Positions 21,090 to 21,259 of a stretch of 21,259 nt of DNA are shown here, one piece after another. Below the pieces are notes generated by a model that worked only from the letters and a program-made list of their open reading frames with translations, searched no databases and was not told where the DNA came from. The stretch is from positions 1-21,259 of IMG/VR virus record IMGVR_UViG_3300037042_004552. One strand, given 5' to 3'. The number at the start of each line of letters is the position of its first letter. Positions within the stretch are counted from its first letter, which is position 1. Made by a program: the position numbers and the translations under genes. The stretch is from a virus.

Positions 21090-21259
21090 ATGGCCGCATC
21101 GTCTGACCTGCCCGCGTACACGAACCCCCTTGTCCTCTACGGGAGCGTGGTCGTGAACCCGAACAGCGACGGCGTCATCCCGAACGCCTCGCTCGCGAAC
21201 CCGTTCGGAATGCCGATGGAGATTCTGGAAATCCGCTTCCGCATCCTGCCCCAGCCGGG
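21090..21259 (+). CDS. Second putative structural protein, 5' part only
   Basis: ATG 21090 has AGGAG about 7 bases upstream. The 56 visible residues begin MAASSDLPAYTNPLVLYGSV and continue through an NPNSDG turn to MEILEIRFRILPQP, a beta-strand-like pattern. The frame is open to the right edge. Following directly after a putative coat protein, it may be a second capsid or associated protein. Too little is present to name a family. Confidence 0.65.
   Translation, partial: MAASSDLPAYTNPLVLYGSVVVNPNSDGVIPNASLANPFGMPMEILEIRFRILPQP

Overview
The window reads as part of a bacterial virus genome (or a virus-derived replicon) from a high-GC host. Genes are tightly packed, with ATGA/GTGA stop-start overlaps, GGAG-type ribosome sites, strongly GC-biased third codon positions, a full set of replication and recombination enzymes, many small zinc- or cysteine-bearing proteins, and no metabolic or ribosomal genes. 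I saw no tRNA, rRNA, CRISPR array, insertion sequence or integrase. No terminase, portal or tail gene is visible.

Layout. (1) 1-1155, minus strand: a cysteine-rich protein with a C-terminal membrane segment that runs off the left edge, and a very basic cysteine-containing protein, separated by a clear terminator. (2) 1317-1547, plus strand: a small MerR/excisionase-like helix-turn-helix protein. (3) 1541-12636, minus strand: a long replication and recombination block. In transcription order it holds an SNF2-type helicase, a Ser-X repeat protein, two small proteins, a RecB/Cas4-like nuclease with a probable Fe-S cluster, an unknown protein, a Sak4-like ATPase, a winged-helix protein, a DUF669-like ssDNA-binding protein, a highly structured intergenic RNA region, a truncated uracil-DNA glycosylase, a 71-aa protein, a family A DNA polymerase, a DNA methyltransferase, a zinc-knuckle miniprotein and a small membrane protein. 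(4) 12637-12907: a divergent control region with an 18-bp palindrome. (5) 12908-14065, plus strand: a DUF3987-like ATPase, followed by a 265-bp AT-rich region with inverted repeats and G/C runs that is the best origin candidate. (6) 14331-18276, plus strand: a multi-zinc protein, two ribbon-helix-helix proteins, a four-cysteine protein, a DUF1360-like membrane protein and a long coiled-coil protein. (7) 18356-21259, plus strand: a probable virion module with a transglutaminase-like protein, two small basic proteins, a three-helix membrane protein, a likely capsid or coat protein, and the start of a second beta-rich protein. Most of these late genes are separated by strong hairpins.

How it may work. 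The minus block would copy, repair and recombine DNA, with the DUF3987 ATPase and the adjacent AT-rich region as the likely initiation site. The zinc and ribbon-helix-helix proteins are plausible regulators of the switch to the plus-strand late genes. The membrane protein, the basic Cys-containing proteins and the absence of visible tail genes are compatible with a tailless, membrane-containing virion, but this is an inference, and most virion genes may lie outside the window.

The most unusual points are a uracil-DNA glycosylase whose final His-Pro motif is missing from its own gene and sits at the N terminus of the DNA polymerase, with a 71-aa gene between the two; the chain of hairpins just upstream of that gene set; and a 126-bp hexanucleotide repeat encoding 21 consecutive X-Ser dipeptides.
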